A stretch of DNA of 64,000 nt from Paenibacillus tundrae. GTDB lineage: Bacteria; Bacillota; Bacilli; Paenibacillales; Paenibacillaceae. Shown here one piece after another: positions 37,508 to 45,941 of this stretch. The DNA lies in assembly GCF_030812775.1 (NCBI RefSeq), contig NZ_JAUSTI010000010.1:124001-188000 (forward strand). Direction: 5' to 3'. Made by a program: the position numbers and the translations under genes. Below the pieces are notes generated by a model. That model saw only the letters and a list, made by a program, of their open reading frames with translations. It did no database searches and had not been told where the DNA came from. Numbering within the stretch: the first letter of the stretch is position 1; every line of letters begins with the position of its first letter.

Positions 37508-37541
37508 GAGGGTTGCAGGGATTAGCTGCAGCCCTCTTGCG
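37508..37541 (+). terminator. Candidate terminator after the GT2 gene
   Basis: GAGGGTTGCAG (37508-37518) pairs with CTGCAGCCCTC (37526-37536) with one mismatch or wobble. Only a short TT follows, so the call is moderate. Confidence 0.5.
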
Positions 37542-37565
37542 CGTTATGAGGTTACGGGCGGAACG

Positions 37566-38141
37566 TTAACTGTCTTTACTGCGTTGTTTTAGTCCGTCTA
37601 GGAAGGATGAAATGGTGAAATGCAGGCTCGCGCTAGGTTCAAAATTCATGGCAAATCCACCTTGTGCACCGATGGAGGCAAAGCCATGGCACAAACTACG
37701 TAGTCCACGTACCGCATGTAGTGCATCGGCTTCGGACAGTCCATACGGCTGTAAGGAGTCCAGCAACAACTGTAGCGCTACAGTGCTGGCCGCGGCGAGC
37801 TGTGGCTCATCCCGATCAGGGGCATGGAAGGAAGCCTCGTAAAGCCCGGGATGTTGGCGTACAAAATCAATGTAGGCGGTAGCGATATCCTGAATGGCTT
37901 CGCTACCGACACGTCCTGCGGCGGCCACGGTTAGTGCCTGGCCGAGCTGCTCTACGGACATCAGCGCAAGCTCCTGGCGAAGCCCGGGTAGGCCGCTGAT
38001 GTGGTTATATAGCGACGGGGAGCGCACATCGAGTCGCTGGGCCAATGCGGCCAGCGTCAGCGCATGGAATCCGTCGCTATCAGCAAGCTGGGCCGCGGCA
38101 TTCAGCAGCATGCCGCGATCCAGCCCTTGCCGCGGGCTCAT
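37566..38141 (-). CDS. TetR-family transcriptional regulator (WHG-type C-terminus)
   Basis: 191-residue repressor. N-terminal helix-turn-helix about 10-55 (AQRLDVRSPSLYNHISGLPGLRQELA), and a C-terminal ligand domain with GLRSLCHGFASI, typical of the WHG group. Unusually Ala/Leu-rich and encoded in GC-rich DNA. Its ATG overlaps the stop of the metallo-hydrolase gene upstream, so both are one operon. The operon promoter carries two palindromes that are probably its own operators. Confidence 0.92.
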   Translation of the reverse strand: MSPRQGLDRGMLLNAAAQLADSDGFHALTLAALAQRLDVRSPSLYNHISGLPGLRQELALMSVEQLGQALTVAAAGRVGSEAIQDIATAYIDFVRQHPGLYEASFHAPDRDEPQLAAASTVALQLLLDSLQPYGLSEADALHAVRGLRSLCHGFASIGAQGGFAMNFEPSASLHFTISSFLDGLKQRSKDS

Positions 38142-38863
38142 TGAAGCCCTCCGGCAAGGCGCAGCCGTTGCGCTGCGTCAGCCGTTGCCGCGCGCATCGC
38201 CGCTGCTGGCTGACGTAACATTCGTCCGTGGCCTACAGCCAGCACGGACGGCTCTAGCTCAGCCAAGCGCTTAGCGCTGGCAAGAGCAGTCTCGCGGTGC
38301 CATGTGGCTAGCGCGGGAAATGGAAAGAGGGGGCGCAGCTGGCCAGCAACGGCCAAGCCGCCTTGCAGTTGATAGGCATCGCCAGCGATGAGGACACCGC
38401 TGCGCGTATCCATAAATGCCATGTGCCCTGGTGTATGACCAGGGGTAGCAATCGCCAGTAACGATCCAATGCGATCCCCATCTTCCAGTAGGTAATCTGG
38501 GCGGGTGTGAATGTTCTTGGGTACACTGCCACGTACGGGAGTCTGCGGTTCATCAGGTGATAGCGAAGCATCTCCAGTGAGTAGTACCGCGTCCCGTCTT
38601 GAGATTAGCACCTCTACATTGGGGAGTGCGTTCTTGAGACCGTCTAAGGCACCAACATGATCGCCATGGGCATGAGTTAGAATGACCTTGGTGATAGGTT
38701 TGTTAAGAGATTGAGCAGTGGCGAGAATACCCTTAAGACTGAACGGCATTCCTGCGTCGATCAGAGTTAATTCAGTGTCCTCTTCAACAAGATAAACGTT
38801 CACAGGAAAGAGTCGAGGTAGGAATGAAACTTGAATGACATGATATTCACGCGTAATACGCAT
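38138..38863 (-). CDS. MBL-fold metallo-hydrolase
   Basis: 241-residue metallo-beta-lactamase-fold hydrolase. The zinc motif THAHGDHVG is near residue 64, with further ligands in TPGHTPGHM (near 140) and AGDAYQ (near 160), and a final His in VGHGRM. The substrate is unknown; glyoxalase II-like and quorum-quenching lactonase-like enzymes share this pattern. AAGGAGG lies 9 bases upstream. First gene of an operon with a TetR repressor, which suggests inducible detoxification. Confidence 0.9.
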   Translation of the reverse strand: MRITREYHVIQVSFLPRLFPVNVYLVEEDTELTLIDAGMPFSLKGILATAQSLNKPITKVILTHAHGDHVGALDGLKNALPNVEVLISRRDAVLLTGDASLSPDEPQTPVRGSVPKNIHTRPDYLLEDGDRIGSLLAIATPGHTPGHMAFMDTRSGVLIAGDAYQLQGGLAVAGQLRPLFPFPALATWHRETALASAKRLAELEPSVLAVGHGRMLRQPAAAMRAATADAAQRLRLAGGLQ

Positions 38864-38880
38864 CGTAATTCCTCCTTAAA

Positions 38881-38924
38881 ACTAATGGTATTAGTAATAT
38901 AACTAATGGCATTAGTTTTTGCAA
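38881..38924 (-). promoter_or_regulatory. MBL-TetR promoter with two palindromic operators
   Basis: Minus-strand promoter: -35 TTGCAA (38919-38924), 17-base spacer, -10 TATATT (38896-38901). Palindrome ACTAATG-G-CATTAGT (38902-38916) fills the spacer and ACTAAT-GGT-ATTAGT (38881-38895) begins directly after the -10. Their centres are 21 bases apart, two helical turns. This is a classic site for autorepression by the TetR protein of the same operon. Confidence 0.85.
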
Positions 38925-38979
38925 TACCCTTTGCAAAAATAACAGAAGATAAGAAAAGTTTATTTTAACAAAAAAAGCG

Positions 38980-39008
38980 TTTTCAAAATAAAGATTACCG
39001 ATTATAAT
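38980..39008 (+). promoter_or_regulatory. Orphan promoter-like pair
   Basis: TTTTCA at 38980-38985, a 17-base spacer and a perfect TATAAT at 39003-39008. It points to a terminator only 35-70 bases downstream, with no gene between. Confidence 0.45.
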
Positions 39009-39014
39009 GATCAA

Positions 39015-39076
39015 GTAAGCCCTTTCATATGTCTATCTTATTGGAGCCTTTCGCGAAGCGGAGGGCTCACTTTTTT
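39015..39076 (+). ncRNA. Candidate short RNA ending in a terminator
   Basis: Predicted transcript of about 60 nt from the orphan promoter. It ends in GAGCC (39044-39048) paired with GGCTC (39064-39068), followed by ACTTTTTT. AGCCC at about 39018-39022 could pair alternatively with GGGCT, allowing two conformations. No ORF fits. It could be a small RNA or an attenuated leader for the Rrf2 gene about 200 bases further on. Confidence 0.4.
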
Positions 39077-39191
39077 GTTTTCTTATATAGGTTAAGTACA
39101 TGGTGACCAAGCAAAGGGTGGCTTGGGTGGGAGGCTGTATATATAGACACATCAAGGGATATCCTGTGTTCAGGCACTACCGCAGAAGAAG

Positions 39192-39227
39192 TTGACAAAC
39201 ATAACTGTCATTCATATAATAACAGTT
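39192..39227 (+). promoter_or_regulatory. Promoter of the Rrf2 gene with overlapping inverted repeat
   Basis: Consensus promoter TTGACA (39192-39197), 17-base spacer, TATAAT (39215-39220). AACTGT (39203-39208) and ACAGTT (39222-39227) form an inverted repeat around the -10, a likely autoregulatory operator for the Rrf2 protein. Confidence 0.7.
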
Positions 39228-39282
39228 GTACTTACCTTGGATTGAAGTCCATCGGTGTTTTTTGCCGGGAAGGGAGTAAGTC

Positions 39283-39747
39283 ATGAACAGCGAATTTACC
39301 ATTGCCGTCCATTGTCTTGTGTTTCTATCCATGAAGGAAGACTGTATGGCCAATAGTGAAGATTTGTCTCATAGTGTGGGTACACACCCTGCCAGAGTTC
39401 GTAAGGTGCTAAGTGTGCTGCGGAAGCATGGGTATTTGACCACTAAAGAAGGCGCTCACGGAGGGTACCTGCTTAACCGTCCAAGTGATGAGATCAAGCT
39501 TGGGGAATTGTACAGACTGGTTGCTGGAGGTTCACTTGGGCCCAATTGGTGTTCTGGCGAATCTGGTTCGCCATGCGTTGTGTCCTCTAACATGAGGGAT
39601 GTCATGGGAGGCATATATGACGGAGGCGAGGAAGCGCTGAGCATTTATTTTGATCGCATTTCCATTGAGGATGTGAAGCATCGGATCGGGAAATGTGAAG
39701 GGATCTCCAAGTCCATGAATGAGTTATTGAGACAAGATAAGGATTAA
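39283..39747 (+). CDS. Rrf2-family transcriptional regulator
   Basis: 154 residues. Winged helix (about 5-85: FTIAVHCLVFLS, VRKVLSVLRKHGYLTTKEGAHGGYLL). Two Cys near residues 90 and 98 (PNWCSGESGSPCV) and one near the C-terminus might sense redox or metals, but the spacing is not that of IscR or NsrR cluster sites. It resembles YwnA-type Rrf2 proteins. The next gene is a nitroreductase in the same direction, a frequent target of such regulators. Confidence 0.88.
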   Translation: MNSEFTIAVHCLVFLSMKEDCMANSEDLSHSVGTHPARVRKVLSVLRKHGYLTTKEGAHGGYLLNRPSDEIKLGELYRLVAGGSLGPNWCSGESGSPCVVSSNMRDVMGGIYDGGEEALSIYFDRISIEDVKHRIGKCEGISKSMNELLRQDKD

Positions 39748-40014
39748 TTCTGGCTACAGTTTACCTGGAGACTGTGGACTGATTATATAACATAACAAGC
39801 GTTGCCCCGGTTTTACGATTCATGAAGGCTTCAAGATTATTCCGGGCATAACGTGAACACAGATAGAGTCTATCTTCTGGGCTGATGTTATTTTCGGAAG
39901 GTGGTTATGTCACTACACCATTTATCATGATTGTTGGATTAGAGCCTTGCGAAATTAAAGCGAAATAAACAGCAATGATATTTACAATAATTAATAGAAT
40001 TAGGAGTGGAGAAC

Positions 40015-40632
40015 ATGTCTAACAATGAAACACTTCGCGTAATTAGCGAACGTCACGCTGTCAAAAAATACGAAAAAGGTTTTGTAATGCCTGAGGCTGA
40101 CTTGAATGCAATCTTGACTGCAGCTTCCGAAGCACCGTCTTCTTGGAACCTGCAACACTGGAAATTCCTCGTGATTGAGTCCGAAGCGGACAAAGCTAAG
40201 TTGCTGCCAATCGCTTATGGCCAAAGTCAAATCGTAGACAGCTCAGTTACAATTGCTGTTCTAGGTGACTTGGAAGCTAACCGCAACACCTTTATCTATG
40301 ATCAGGCTGTTGAAGCTGGCGCATTGCCTGCTGAGGTTCGCGATGCATTGGTTGGTCAAATCAACGGTGCTTACCAAAGCGCGCAAACTGCACGTGATGA
40401 AGCGATCCGTAACGCATCGTTTGCTTCGCAAAACATTATGCTCGCTGCACGTTCTTTGGGTTATGATACTTGCCCAATGGGTGGTTACAATCCACAACAA
40501 TTGGTCGAAACGTTCAACATTCCTGCACGTTACATCCCAACATTGTTGATCACTGTAGGTAAAGCTGCAGAACCAGCTCGTCCAGCAGGTCGTTTCCCAT
40601 TGTCCGAAACTGTAGTTAAAGGTTCTTTCTAA
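40015..40632 (+). CDS. Nitroreductase family protein
   Basis: FMN-dependent NAD(P)H oxidoreductase, 205 residues. ERHAVKKYEKGFVMPEADLNAIL at the N-terminus, EAPSSWNLQHWKF (FMN contact) near 45, and AARSLGYDTCPMGGYNPQQL near 145 are family blocks. ATG 40015 follows TAGGAG by 8 bases; a GTG nine bases earlier is inside the ribosome site. The codon choice looks optimised, which suggests high expression. Confidence 0.93.
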   Translation: MSNNETLRVISERHAVKKYEKGFVMPEADLNAILTAASEAPSSWNLQHWKFLVIESEADKAKLLPIAYGQSQIVDSSVTIAVLGDLEANRNTFIYDQAVEAGALPAEVRDALVGQINGAYQSAQTARDEAIRNASFASQNIMLAARSLGYDTCPMGGYNPQQLVETFNIPARYIPTLLITVGKAAEPARPAGRFPLSETVVKGSF

Positions 40633-40670
40633 GATAGAGCCACAATAAGCATCGCCATATGGTGTGTAAT

Positions 40671-40715
40671 AAAACAGCCGCATGATCCTCCAATGAGAGG
40701 ACATGCGGCTGTTTT
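40671..40715 (+). terminator. Terminator after the nitroreductase
   Basis: A 14-bp perfect stem, AAAACAGCCGCATG at 40671-40684 with its complement at 40702-40715, ends in TTTT. Confidence 0.9.
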
Positions 40716-40859
40716 GCGTTTTAAAGGAGTTGAATCGGGCAGGTACAGCTAGGCGGTTCAATTGTCTCTATTTTTTAAATAATATAATACAATTTATAAA
40801 CTTATTGGGTATCGTGCATGTGTATAGTTAGAACAAATGATTCAAATGGAGGATATATC

Positions 40860-41570
40860 TTGAAGAAGATCATGATGGTAATGGTGGGAGCATTGTTGTT
40901 GTCTGGGTGTAGTGATAATCAAGTCATACTTCCTAAGGGGAACTCAGTGGAAAATAGCTTGGAATCGGCGACAACCATCCCAGATTTGCTTTTGGCTGAA
41001 AATAAGAATGATCAAGTTGCAATCTATGGTAGGGCACAGGGAGATGTATTTTCTTTGCTCACTGTCCAAATAGATCAAGCGTCCCAAACGTATTCTTGGA
41101 GTAATGTGAGCAATCCATCGTTTTATCCAGTCATTTATCGTGGTTCTCTTGGTACAGAAGGCGAGGATCTGATTGTGGTTGTATTAACGAAGGGTACAGG
41201 CACAGGTATACATGAATCAGAGGTACATGTTCTAAGACCTGATTTTACGGAAATTCCAGTCGTAGATCCGAGGGAGTTTGTGTTGAAGGAGGTACAACTT
41301 GAGCTCCATAGGGAACAGGCACTTCGCCACTATACGCTGAAAGTGAATGAACACGAGTATTCTTATGATATCCATGACCGTGATTCAAGTGACTGGTTTG
41401 AGCAACCTTCTGTTCAAAATATAATTAGGTATGATGTGCAAGACCAAGGGCTCGTTGCCGAATTGCCCATTCAGATTGCTATAGGTCAGTACTTAGGAAA
41501 TGCCATAGTGAAGTATAGGCTTGTTAACGGAGAACTGCGGCCTAGCATGGTAGAATTGTCCGTGGAATAA
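40860..41570 (+). CDS. Lipoprotein of unknown function (paralogue 1)
   Basis: 236 residues. Signal peptide KKIMMVMVGALLLSGC with lipobox LLSGC. The TTG start is preferred: GGAGG lies 8 bases upstream and the signal peptide begins there. The body is beta-rich with VVVLTKGTGTGIHESEVHVL, matched in the next gene by IIIQTGKGTGLDHFELHVI, so the two are tandem paralogues. No function recognised; the shape recalls FG-GAP-less secreted sensors of Paenibacillus. Confidence 0.75.
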   Translation: MKKIMMVMVGALLLSGCSDNQVILPKGNSVENSLESATTIPDLLLAENKNDQVAIYGRAQGDVFSLLTVQIDQASQTYSWSNVSNPSFYPVIYRGSLGTEGEDLIVVVLTKGTGTGIHESEVHVLRPDFTEIPVVDPREFVLKEVQLELHREQALRHYTLKVNEHEYSYDIHDRDSSDWFEQPSVQNIIRYDVQDQGLVAELPIQIAIGQYLGNAIVKYRLVNGELRPSMVELSVE

Positions 41571-41643
41571 TCGAAATGAATTGATGTGATGATGTACTGT
41601 AGAACAGGTAGCTATTAGCTTCGAGATGAAAGGGAGATATGAG

Positions 41644-42402
41644 TTGAAGAAAGTACTGGCCTTATTGATGTTGGTAAGTGCAGTTTGTTTATCGGGGTGC
41701 GCATCCAATCAACTAACAACCGATCTGAAGCAGGCGGACGAGTCTTCGAATGAACTGGAGGTGGTGCAGCAACAACTTCAGGTGCATCCCAAGTTCATTG
41801 CCGCTTCCGAAGATGAGCGTGTGAAGCTATATGCGATACAAGAATCCAGAGGTGAGATTGAAGGTGTGACGGTCGATATCGAGGGCAGGCAGCAAGATTT
41901 TGATTGGAGTGTCCCGAATACGGGAACCGATATGAACCCCCAGGTTTTTTATACAGATATTACGGGTGACGGTAGAGAAGAAGCGGTAATTATCATTCAG
42001 ACGGGGAAAGGTACAGGGCTGGATCACTTCGAACTGCATGTCATTCGAGCGGAAGACTTCTCTGTAATTAAAGTACAACCATATGAAGAGATTGTGGCAG
42101 ATCAGATCGAATCTCACGTGGCGGCCAACGAAGACGGTACTTCAGCAATTACGGTCAAAGTGCAAGGCCAAGAACATCAGTTTAATTCTAATGTTGAGCT
42201 AGCACCGGACTCCAATCATAACGAGCTGGCTTTTGGCGGGGTAGTCATCTATGCCTTAGAGAATCAACGAATTATCTCTAGATTAGGTGCGAGTATTGGA
42301 ACATCTCCGCAATATGTGTGTGATTTCAAAGTAACCTACACCTTCGATCGTGTTAAAAATGAATTTGTTGCCGATCAGATTGAGATTGGTACGTATGAAT
42401 AA
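41644..42402 (+). CDS. Lipoprotein of unknown function (paralogue 2)
   Basis: 252 residues. Signal peptide KKVLALLMLVSAVCLSGC, lipobox CLSGC. The TTG start lies 7 bases after AAGGGAG; the earlier in-frame ATG would put a charged stretch before the signal. The middle part, ITGDGREEAVIIIQTGKGTG, has a calcium-loop-like DGDGREE look and is shared with paralogue 1. Likely co-transcribed with it (73-base gap). Confidence 0.75.
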   Translation: MKKVLALLMLVSAVCLSGCASNQLTTDLKQADESSNELEVVQQQLQVHPKFIAASEDERVKLYAIQESRGEIEGVTVDIEGRQQDFDWSVPNTGTDMNPQVFYTDITGDGREEAVIIIQTGKGTGLDHFELHVIRAEDFSVIKVQPYEEIVADQIESHVAANEDGTSAITVKVQGQEHQFNSNVELAPDSNHNELAFGGVVIYALENQRIISRLGASIGTSPQYVCDFKVTYTFDRVKNEFVADQIEIGTYE

Positions 42403-42470
42403 CATTTACTTTCTATCCAGCCAACATATGAGCCAACTAGCTAAGCATTCGTCAATCCATCCAACCAAGA

Positions 42471-42556
42471 AACCCCCTTACCGTACAGACAACGATTAGA
42501 CTAAGTGCATCTTGCTCGCCGAAGTCTTCTCGTGATCTGTGATAAGGGGGCTTTTT
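42471..42556. terminator. Bidirectional terminator with long loop
   Basis: CCCCCTTA (42473-42480) pairs with TAAGGGGG (42543-42550) followed by CTTTTTA. Inner ACAGA/TCTGT pairs extend the stem. It separates the lipoproteins from the convergent SLH gene. Confidence 0.7.
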
Positions 42557-42630
42557 AATATCTGAATAGACTTGAAAGTATAACGAGAATTGCCTGTTAG
42601 CTCATGAAAGTTACAGAAATAAGGATTGAG

Positions 42631-43314
42631 TTATTTTTCAGGTGTCTCTGGTACGACCGGTGCGTGAAAATTATCCATATGTTCAATCGCATTGAACATC
42701 ATTACGGCAGCTTCTGCACGAGTAATAACCTCTTTAGGATGGAAATTACCTTCTGCATCCAATGTGTTAATCTTGAACGCTAACGAACGCTGAACTGCTC
42801 CTTGATACTCAGGCGTAAGCTCTTGCTCATCTGTAATATCTACAGGTTGTAGCTTGATCATCGGTAGGCCGCCTTTGGCTTCGATGCCTTGCATGATGAA
42901 TAGTGTAAATTGCTCACGAGTCATCGGTTTGGATGGATCGATATCATCAGCCATCTGGATGCCATTATATTTCGCACGAATGAAGGCATTGCTGTACCAC
43001 ACATGATCAAGCACCTTGGAGAAGGAATCACTTGGGAGAGGTTCTTTGACGAAACGGATCGTATCCAAATTCAGATCTAGTCCATCGGCAAGCAACTGTA
43101 TACCTTGTGCCGTGTTTAATTGTTGTTCTGGTTTGAACAGGTTGTCGCTAACGCCTTTAATCAAACCATCGTGATGCAATGCTTCGATTTTATCTGCTCC
43201 CGCAACTCCCTGAAGATCTGTGAATCCGCCTTGCGCAGCATGAATAGGTGTAGTACCAAGAGATAAGGTTAGTAATGCTCCCGCAGTCATCAAAGCAATT
43301 ATATTTTTTTTCAT
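42631..43314 (-). CDS. S-layer-homology (SLH) domain secreted protein
   Basis: 227 residues. Sec signal peptide ending at IHAAQ near residue 28, then SLH-like repeats: FTDLQGVAGADKIEALHHDGLIKGVSDNLFKPEQQLNTAQGIQLL and a C-terminal NTLDAEGNFHPKEVITRAEAAVMMFNAI. Such domains bind pyruvylated wall polymer. There is no further catalytic domain. ATG 43314 chosen (GAGG 9 bases upstream); a GTG five codons earlier is less likely. Confidence 0.88.
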   Translation of the reverse strand: MKKNIIALMTAGALLTLSLGTTPIHAAQGGFTDLQGVAGADKIEALHHDGLIKGVSDNLFKPEQQLNTAQGIQLLADGLDLNLDTIRFVKEPLPSDSFSKVLDHVWYSNAFIRAKYNGIQMADDIDPSKPMTREQFTLFIMQGIEAKGGLPMIKLQPVDITDEQELTPEYQGAVQRSLAFKINTLDAEGNFHPKEVITRAEAAVMMFNAIEHMDNFHAPVVPETPEK

Positions 43315-43440
43315 ATCAAGTCGCCTCACTTTTCTAGGAAGGGTATCCCTTTGTATTAAAGTTATTTGCCCCTATAGACGACCCTTCCATGCAAAAGGTT
43401 GCTGCTATTTTCCAATCTCATATATATTTTTTGATATAAA

Positions 43441-44343
43441 CTACCCTTTGGACTTGTTTCGATAATCGGTAGGTGATTGACCCATCATTTTACGGAACAA
43501 ACGTGAGAAATAATAAGGATCTTTGAAGCCAAGCTTCGAGCTAATCTGCTTCACCGTCCAATCGGTAAAATCAAGGTAGCGACAGGAATGTTGAATTTTA
43601 AGCCTCAGAAAATAATCAATGGGAGAATGTCCTGTAGCTTGCTTGAACAATTGTGAATAATGCGGGGCAGACAGGCTGGCTTGTGCAGCCAACTCTTTCA
43701 GTGTTACTCCGCTCTCCAGATGCTGTAGCATGTATTGCACAGACTGTTCGGCAGCTCGTTTGCTACTAATCATATGACCCTCTGTACCATGTCCGTAAGC
43801 GAGCATGCCTAACATATATCCAACAATCTGTGAGGTGTACGTCATCGTCTGTATGGAATAACCTGTCTCTAGTGTTCCATAGCACTCATGATATAGCTCC
43901 AGCCACTTCTGAGCTTTCGCCGGAGCCATGGTCAATACACCTCCAGTGAGCAGTGGCTCCATATAGGCGGAGGCATGTTCACCACGTAAGTGAATCCAGT
44001 AGATACTCCAGGGATCAGCTGAGTATGCACCATAGGTATGTGCAACATGGGCAGGAAGAACAACGAGACTGCCTGCCTTAACATCTTGCCTTTTACCTCC
44101 GTCGGTGGTGTACCATCCAGTACCTTCAACACAGTACATTAAAATATGGGAAGGGCAGCCCTCTGGCCGATCCCGATAATGGTGCTCCGCTTCGTGAAAA
44201 TAACCAATGTCAGTCACGTACAAAGCGGACGTTACAGGAGAAGCTGCGGCCTCCTCTAGTAGCGGGTCAGGTAATACGATTAGTTTTTGCATACGGAATC
44301 CGTCGGATTTGCGTAACGTAGATAAGCTGTTATATGGTTTCAT
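43441..44343 (-). CDS. AraC-family transcriptional regulator
   Basis: 300 residues. An N-terminal cupin (about 50-140: CVEGTGWYTTDGGKRQDVKAGSLVVLPAHVAHTYGA) precedes a C-terminal double helix-turn-helix (about 200-298: VTLKELAAQASLSAPHYSQLFKQATGHSPIDYFLRLKI and KLGFKDPYYFSRLFRKMMGQSPTDYR). This subfamily usually senses sugars and controls glycan use. It lies divergently from the lactonase-like gene and close to rhamnogalacturonan lyase, which are possible targets. The ribosome site for ATG 44343 is poor; a Met 18 residues later is an alternative. Confidence 0.9.
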   Translation of the reverse strand: MKPYNSLSTLRKSDGFRMQKLIVLPDPLLEEAAASPVTSALYVTDIGYFHEAEHHYRDRPEGCPSHILMYCVEGTGWYTTDGGKRQDVKAGSLVVLPAHVAHTYGAYSADPWSIYWIHLRGEHASAYMEPLLTGGVLTMAPAKAQKWLELYHECYGTLETGYSIQTMTYTSQIVGYMLGMLAYGHGTEGHMISSKRAAEQSVQYMLQHLESGVTLKELAAQASLSAPHYSQLFKQATGHSPIDYFLRLKIQHSCRYLDFTDWTVKQISSKLGFKDPYYFSRLFRKMMGQSPTDYRNKSKG

Positions 44344-44589
44344 ACTTGTATTATGGTGAGGTAAAATATATGAGTCAATGATATTTGCGCAAGCGTTATC
44401 AAGATGAGCTTTGGAAGAATAACTTGTGCATAGAAACTGAAGGAAAACAAAGAGAATTGGTTAAGTACATAACAGAGAAGCAATATGAATTTTAGTTTTG
44501 AAGTTAGACATTAACGTTGAAGTTAGGGATTTTTCAGGCACGACCTAGCATGTAGGCACCTATTTGAACATATAAGGAGCGATGGAGGA

Positions 44590-45645
44590 ATGGAGCAAGC
44601 TGTGAGCAAGGATACGTTTTTCTATATTGGAACTTATGCATCAGCGGATCAACCCGGTATTTATGTAGGTGCGCTGGATTCGGATACAGGCGAGATGCGG
44701 ATTGCACATGATATTGCAGGGGTAGATAACCCATCTTACTTGGCTTTGAGTCCAGATCAAAATTCTCTATATGTTGCAAGTGAAACGGATGAGGGAGAGG
44801 TATTGGTCTACCGCCGGGGCAAGTCCACGGGTGAGCTGCACCTCATGGATCGCAAAAGCACCAAAGGAGCTTCACCTTGTTATGTATCAGTCACAGAGGA
44901 TGGCAAGTGGGTACTCACCTCCAATTATAGCAGTGGGAGTGTCAACGTATTTCCCGTAGGTGATCAAGATACGTTAGGTGAGATGAGCGCATTAATTGAG
45001 CATACGGGAAGAGGTTTGAATGACGACCGTCAGGAAGGGCCGCATGCACACTCCATTCAGCCAGATCCATCAGGGCAATATGCGGTTGTATGCGATCTGG
45101 GCTTAGATCAGATCATTGTCTACCGCCTGGAAGAAGGTCGATTGGTCACACACCGTGAGACGAGCCAGCCCCCAGGTTCAGGGCCAAGACATCTCGTATT
45201 TCACAAGAATGGGAAGTGGGCATATGTCGTTAATGAGCTCAATAATACGGTGACGGCATTCATGTACGATGCGCGCAGGGGAGAGTTTAGCACCGTACAA
45301 CATATATCCACTCTTCCTGAAGGACATACGGGAGAAGGCACAGCTGCCGATATCCGAATCTCCCCTTGTGGACGTTTCCTATACGCCTCCAACCGTGGAG
45401 ACGATAGTATTGTGCTCTATCATATTGATCAAGAGTCCGGTGAGCTTGAAGCGGTGGATTGGACTTCTACACTGGGACAGACTCCGCGTAACTTCAATGT
45501 ACTGCCAGAGGGAATATTGCTCGTAGCTAACCAGGACAGCAACAATATCGTGGCATTCCAGGTGGATCGCGAGGATGGAAGACTGACACACACTGGCTTC
45601 AAACTGGAAGTTCCCCGTCCGGTATGCATTGTGCCTGTAGATTAA
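44590..45645 (+). CDS. Lactonase family beta-propeller protein (6-phosphogluconolactonase-like)
   Basis: 351 residues, a seven-bladed propeller of the YkgB/Pgl family that hydrolyses sugar lactones. It begins FFYIGTYASADQPGIYVGALDSDTG. Conserved blocks are GPHAHSIQPDPSG near 155, GSGPRHLVFHKNGKWAYVVNEL near 198, and ISPCGRFLYASNRGDDSI near 258. AGGAG lies 10 bases before the ATG. No signal peptide, so cytoplasmic. Confidence 0.88.
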   Translation: MEQAVSKDTFFYIGTYASADQPGIYVGALDSDTGEMRIAHDIAGVDNPSYLALSPDQNSLYVASETDEGEVLVYRRGKSTGELHLMDRKSTKGASPCYVSVTEDGKWVLTSNYSSGSVNVFPVGDQDTLGEMSALIEHTGRGLNDDRQEGPHAHSIQPDPSGQYAVVCDLGLDQIIVYRLEEGRLVTHRETSQPPGSGPRHLVFHKNGKWAYVVNELNNTVTAFMYDARRGEFSTVQHISTLPEGHTGEGTAADIRISPCGRFLYASNRGDDSIVLYHIDQESGELEAVDWTSTLGQTPRNFNVLPEGILLVANQDSNNIVAFQVDREDGRLTHTGFKLEVPRPVCIVPVD

Positions 45646-45688
45646 GATTATTCTCTGCTGTAATCAAAGAATACTGTACAACACATAT

Positions 45689-45731
45689 AAGCTGTAAGAT
45701 CATGTGTACGCACGTGATTTTACAGCTTTAT
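45689..45731 (+). terminator. Terminator after the lactonase gene
   Basis: An 18-bp stem (45689-45706 with 45711-45728, two G-T pairs) closed by a four-base loop and followed by TATT. Confidence 0.85.
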
Positions 45732-45870
45732 TATGTATATGGTTGCCTATCTACCGTTCAACGATGGTGTCATTAGTGGGAGCGAAAAGAAGTTATTTTA
45801 CGCAAAATAATCGAAAATTACTAATTAAGACCTATAGATGGAATTAAATGTTTAATTTAAAATGATATAT

Positions 45871-45886
45871 ATTAAAGCGCTTACAA
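45871..45886 (+). promoter_or_regulatory. cre-like CcpA site before rhamnogalacturonan lyase
   Basis: ATTAAAGCGCTTACAA matches the catabolite-responsive consensus WTGNAANCGNWWNCAW except T for G at the third base. It lies 56 bases upstream of the lyase start, so glucose repression is plausible. Confidence 0.55.
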
Positions 45887-45941
45887 TACAGATGCGCTAC
45901 AGAGCATCGGGCTTACCAACACATTTGGGGAGGCTAGTCGT

